From AcAMD-5 sp044343935 (GTDB lineage Bacteria; Actinomycetota; Actinomycetes; S36-B12; UBA5976): a DNA stretch of 64,000 nt. The notes below the pieces were generated by a model. The model was not told where the DNA came from. It was given only the letters and a program-made list of their open reading frames with translations, and made no database searches. The DNA lies in contig JBIJDU010000005.1 of assembly GCA_044343935.1 (NCBI GenBank), positions 1 to 64,000 of the forward strand, in the 5' to 3' direction. The translations under genes were made by a program, and so were the position numbers. The first letter of the stretch is position 1; the number at the start of each line of letters is the position of its first letter. Below, piece after piece: positions 61,190 through 64,000 of the stretch.

Positions 61190-62011
61190 GTGCGCAGTCG
61201 TAGCGAGATAAATACTGGCCGAAATCTTCCACTTGCAACGCTAGTTGGATTGTTTCTATTTGGCCTGGTGCTGCTTAGCACGTTCGTTGCCAACTGGCTT
61301 TTTTTACCGTTACTGACTTTATTTATCATGCTTGCTGTGGTGGAGCTAGTTGATGTCTTTAACCGCAAGTCAGCATCAATCTCCAGGCGTGCTTTACTTG
61401 GTTTAACTCCAGTTTTGTTTGCTGCTGCCTATTTCGGTGGCATTAACGAGTTACTTGCGGCATATGCGCTTAGCATTATGGTCTTAATTATGGTTTCACT
61501 TCGAGCTGGCATTGATAACTTTATCAGTCGGATCACGCATTCGCTGCTGATTCTTACCTACCTACCATTTATGGCTGCATTTGTGTTAATTATGCTGAAC
61601 CAAGCAGATGGAGCGCTGCGCGTATTGGCCTTTATTTTGCTCACAGTTGCAAGTGACACCGGTGCATACTTTGCCGGTATTTTTTTTGGCAAGCGACCGA
61701 TGGCGCCAAAGATTTCACCAGCGAAGACCTGGGAAGGATTTGCTGGCGGAATGCTGCTTCAGTTGATTATGGGCGCGTTGGTGTTTCACTACTTTTTTGA
61801 TGCGTCCATTTGGCTTGGCCTTCTGGCAGGTTTTGCCATGACCTTCACTGCCGTGATAGGTGATTTGTTTGAGTCGGCAATAAAGCGAGATGCTGGAATT
61901 AAGGACATGAGCGGGGTGCTACCAGGACACGGCGGCGTATTAGATCGATTAGATTCACTGATTCCTAATGCGCTAATTGCTTGGGCACTATTTGGCTGGT
62001 TGCTGTCGTGA
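61190..62011 (+). CDS. cdsA: Phosphatidate cytidylyltransferase
   Basis: Integral membrane enzyme, 273 residues with about eight spans, making CDP-diacylglycerol. SDTGAYFAG, the KISPAKTWEGFAGG signature and DLFESAIKRDAGIKDMSGVLPGHGGVLDRLDSL (metal and substrate site) are clear. It uses the phosphatidic acid that PlsC-type enzymes make. GTG start; GTGA overlap with rlmN. Confidence 0.93.
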   Translation: MRSRSEINTGRNLPLATLVGLFLFGLVLLSTFVANWLFLPLLTLFIMLAVVELVDVFNRKSASISRRALLGLTPVLFAAAYFGGINELLAAYALSIMVLIMVSLRAGIDNFISRITHSLLILTYLPFMAAFVLIMLNQADGALRVLAFILLTVASDTGAYFAGIFFGKRPMAPKISPAKTWEGFAGGMLLQLIMGALVFHYFFDASIWLGLLAGFAMTFTAVIGDLFESAIKRDAGIKDMSGVLPGHGGVLDRLDSLIPNALIAWALFGWLLS

Positions 62012-63132
62012 CAAATGAACTTTCAGATGTAACAGAACTGCCACGGCTAAAGTTTGTGGCCCCACGGCGGCAACCACCACCGACACATCTGGCCGATCTT
62101 GGGTTGGTTAGGGCCCAGGAATTATGCGTTGAAAAAGGATTGCCTAAGTTTCGCGCTCAGCAGGTAGCTAAGCATTGGTATGGCAGATTTGAAACCGACC
62201 CGGCAGCGTTTACTGATTTGCCAGCAACTCAGCGGGGCGAGATACTGCAGTTGCTGTTACCAACTTTGCTAACTGAAGTTAAGCAAATTACCTGTGATAA
62301 CGGTACTACCGCAAAATCACTTTGGAAGTTGCACGATGGTGCGCTGGTTGAATCAGTGTTGATGCGATATACCGATCGAGCTACCGTTTGTATTTCATCC
62401 CAAGCCGGCTGCGGCATGGCCTGCCCATTTTGTGCAACGGGCCAAGGTGGATTAACTCGAAACCTTTCAGTGGGGGAGATTGTTGCGCAAGTTCAGCGGG
62501 CAGCATCAGATATGGCATTTGGTCGTATTGCGGGTGGTGTTGGTCGGTTATCAAATGTAGTTTTTATGGGAATGGGTGAACCGCTCGCCAATTACAACAC
62601 AATTCTTACCGCGATTCGAAGAATGATCGACCCAGCCCCAAATGGCTTAGGTATCTCTGCCCGAGGAATCACTGTGTCAACTGTTGGCTTAGTGCCACGA
62701 ATCCGTCAGTTAGCTGATGAGGGAATTCCAGTTACGCTGGCCGTATCACTGCATGCACCCGATGATGAATTAAGAAATGAATTAGTTCCAGTTAACAATC
62801 GATGGAACGTGCGCGAAGTTTTAGATGCTGCTTGGTATTACGCTCGCCAAACAAAACGACGAGTTTCAATTGAATACGCCATGATTAAAGATATAAACGA
62901 TCAAGAATGGCGCGGGGATCGGTTGGGACGGATTTTGAGTGGCCACTTAACACATGTCAATTTGATTCCGCTAAATCCCACCCCAGGATCAAAATGGACT
63001 GCATCCACCCCAGAAGCGGAAGCAAAATTTGTTGCGGCAATTGAACGACATGGCGTTCCGGTTACCATTCGAGACACTCGTGGGCGTGAAATTGATGGCG
63101 CCTGTGGCCAACTAGCAGCTAAACCGGATTAA
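62008..63132 (+). CDS. rlmN: Dual-specificity 23S rRNA/tRNA (adenine-C2)-methyltransferase
   Basis: Radical-SAM enzyme, 374 residues from GTG 62008, which overlaps the cdsA stop (the frame extends back to 61981 inside cdsA). The 4Fe-4S ligands are Cys135, Cys139 and Cys142 in SQAGCGMACPFC; MGMGEPLANY and SLHAPDDELRNELVPVN follow, with the acceptor Cys near the C-terminus (GACGQLA). Its 3' end overlaps the convergent oxidoreductase by 4 bases. Confidence 0.94.
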   Translation: MTNELSDVTELPRLKFVAPRRQPPPTHLADLGLVRAQELCVEKGLPKFRAQQVAKHWYGRFETDPAAFTDLPATQRGEILQLLLPTLLTEVKQITCDNGTTAKSLWKLHDGALVESVLMRYTDRATVCISSQAGCGMACPFCATGQGGLTRNLSVGEIVAQVQRAASDMAFGRIAGGVGRLSNVVFMGMGEPLANYNTILTAIRRMIDPAPNGLGISARGITVSTVGLVPRIRQLADEGIPVTLAVSLHAPDDELRNELVPVNNRWNVREVLDAAWYYARQTKRRVSIEYAMIKDINDQEWRGDRLGRILSGHLTHVNLIPLNPTPGSKWTASTPEAEAKFVAAIERHGVPVTIRDTRGREIDGACGQLAAKPD

Positions 63133-64000
63133 CCCTTTAGCAATCGCCACAATACTTTAGTAAGCACGGTTTCTTTACCTAATTTTTGTTCAATTAAATC
63201 TGAAGTTGAAATCAAGATTCGAGCGGCATTGATTAGTATGTATCGAATAGGTTCAATTTCCCATTTTCTGGATTTGTGATTTACCCATGGTAATTGAGTT
63301 AATTCTGATTTCGTTTTAGTTATTAGATCTGCAATCGTTTGACCTGCTAAATATGATGCCGCAACGCCGTCGCCAACATAATTTCCAGCAGTAATTATTC
63401 CAGTATCTGGGTTGTAGTTAATGCTTGGTTGCCAATCCCTACTAACTCCAATTGGACCGCCCCAATAATGAGATGGACTTGAAACGTAATGAGTCAAGTC
63501 TGGGAACATTTCAATAAGCGTCTGATTTAGATAGTTAAAAGCACCCCGGTGCAGTTCTGTAGAAGCTCCAGTCTTACTGCCTAATCGATAAGGCGCCCCT
63601 CGACCACCAAACGCGATTCGATTATCTGCTGTGAGCTGACCATAAATGATCAAATTTCTGGCATCGTTAAAGGTCTGACCAGGCTTAAGCCGAATGCTCT
63701 CGATTAAATCTGCCGGAATGGGGTCAGAAATAAACATCAAGGAATGAATGGGTGCAGTAACTCGATGAATCAATTCATGGCGATAACCTTCGGTCGCAAC
63801 CAAAACATACTTCGCCGTCACGTTATGTCCATTAACTGATATTTTGTGAGGGGCAAGGCGGGTAACTGCTGAGTTCTCAAAAATATCAGTGCCTTGATCA
63901 AGCACTACTTTGGCCAAATTGCGTACCAATTTTGCGGGCTGAATTGATGCACAATGCGGAGATATAAGTCCTGCGATTGTGTTAGTTGCGTTTGGCAATT
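63129..64000 (-). CDS. FAD-dependent oxidoreductase (DAO family), 5'-truncated
   Basis: At least 290 residues of the C-terminal part of a DAO-type flavoprotein: substrate-domain strands with VLVATEGYRHEL, RIAFGGRGAPYR, YWGGPIGVSRDWQPSI, and the late FAD-binding GNYVGDGVAASYLAGQTIADL. The N-terminal Rossmann GxGxxG is missing because it lies beyond the window; the TTG at 63998 is internal. Family members oxidise amino acids, sarcosine or glutamylputrescine; the substrate is unknown. Confidence 0.8.
   Translation of the reverse strand, partial: LPNATNTIAGLISPHCASIQPAKLVRNLAKVVLDQGTDIFENSAVTRLAPHKISVNGHNVTAKYVLVATEGYRHELIHRVTAPIHSLMFISDPIPADLIESIRLKPGQTFNDARNLIIYGQLTADNRIAFGGRGAPYRLGSKTGASTELHRGAFNYLNQTLIEMFPDLTHYVSSPSHYWGGPIGVSRDWQPSINYNPDTGIITAGNYVGDGVAASYLAGQTIADLITKTKSELTQLPWVNHKSRKWEIEPIRYILINAARILISTSDLIEQKLGKETVLTKVLWRLLKG

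Noticed and set aside
1..64000. CRISPR arrays, insertion sequences, prophage or integron features
   Set aside because: No direct-repeat arrays, transposases, terminal inverted repeats or phage genes were seen; tRNA genes show no adjacent integrase.

Overview
This 64 kb window is chromosomal core sequence from a low-G+C actinobacterium with a compact genome. The actinobacterial assignment rests on gene content and order: DUF177-rpmF-rnc-mutM-smc-ftsY, amt-glnB-glnD-ffh-rpsP-KH-rimM-trmD-rplS-lepB-rnhB-DUF2469, rpsB-tsf-pyrH-frr-cdsA-rlmN, and gltX preceded by a fumarylacetoacetase-family gene. Visibly A/T-rich codon use, very short intergenic gaps, frequent ATGA/TAATG start-stop overlaps and many apparently leaderless genes fit the small-genome freshwater planktonic actinobacteria (acI / Nanopelagicales type). 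That lineage call is an inference. I see no insertion sequence, prophage, CRISPR array or rRNA operon.

Layout. 1-4.2 kb: tail of a small conserved Cys/His protein gene, an alpha/beta hydrolase, methylmalonyl-CoA epimerase (minus strand), a thiolase, a short MeaB-type GTPase and a thioredoxin-TPR protein. 4.3-12 kb: tRNA thiolation pair (cysteine desulfurase, mnmA), ligA, and gatCAB. 12-30.2 kb: a near-complete branched-chain amino acid block (ilvD; ilvB-ilvN-ilvC with two tiny metal-site protein genes and serA; leuA facing leuB-ilvE-cimA; then leuC-leuD), interrupted by a secreted HNH nuclease gene, gltX, and tRNA-Gln/tRNA-Glu. 30.3-34.8 kb: HU, a PlsC-type acyltransferase, a Cys/Met PLP enzyme, ddl, thiL, rpmB. 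34.9-45.8 kb: recG-rsmD-coaD, a coiled-coil gene, DUF177-rpmF-rnc-mutM-smc, a four-helix membrane protein, ftsY. 45.9-49.9 kb: nitrogen block amt-glnB-glnD. 49.9-57.5 kb: ffh to DUF2469, a strongly diverged DprA-like gene, xerC. 57.5-64 kb: an M23 peptidase, rpsB-tsf-pyrH-frr-cdsA-rlmN, and a truncated FAD oxidoreductase at the edge.

How the genes work together. ilvB/N, ilvC, ilvD and ilvE give valine; leuA/B/C/D add leucine; cimA supplies 2-oxobutyrate from pyruvate (via citramalate and LeuCD/LeuB) for isoleucine without threonine. Both committed steps appear to be under leader-peptide control: a nine-residue peptide with Val-Val-Val precedes ilvB with an attenuator-like terminator, and a 14-residue peptide with Leu-Leu-Leu precedes leuA. 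GltX, tRNA-Gln, tRNA-Glu and GatCAB together suggest the indirect route to Gln-tRNA. FtsY and Ffh are the two SRP GTPases.

The most notable signals are regulatory and architectural: at least twelve transcription-unit heads where a TANNNT-like hexamer ends exactly 6-7 nt before the start codon (leaderless initiation); the two leader peptides; structured leaders before rplS and rpsB and a hairpin at the start of rnc; Ala/Glu-rich tails on S16, L19 and S2; a short MeaB; a decayed-looking DprA locus; and a glnD reading frame that extends upstream with no ordinary start codon. I do not see a wholly new multi-gene system.
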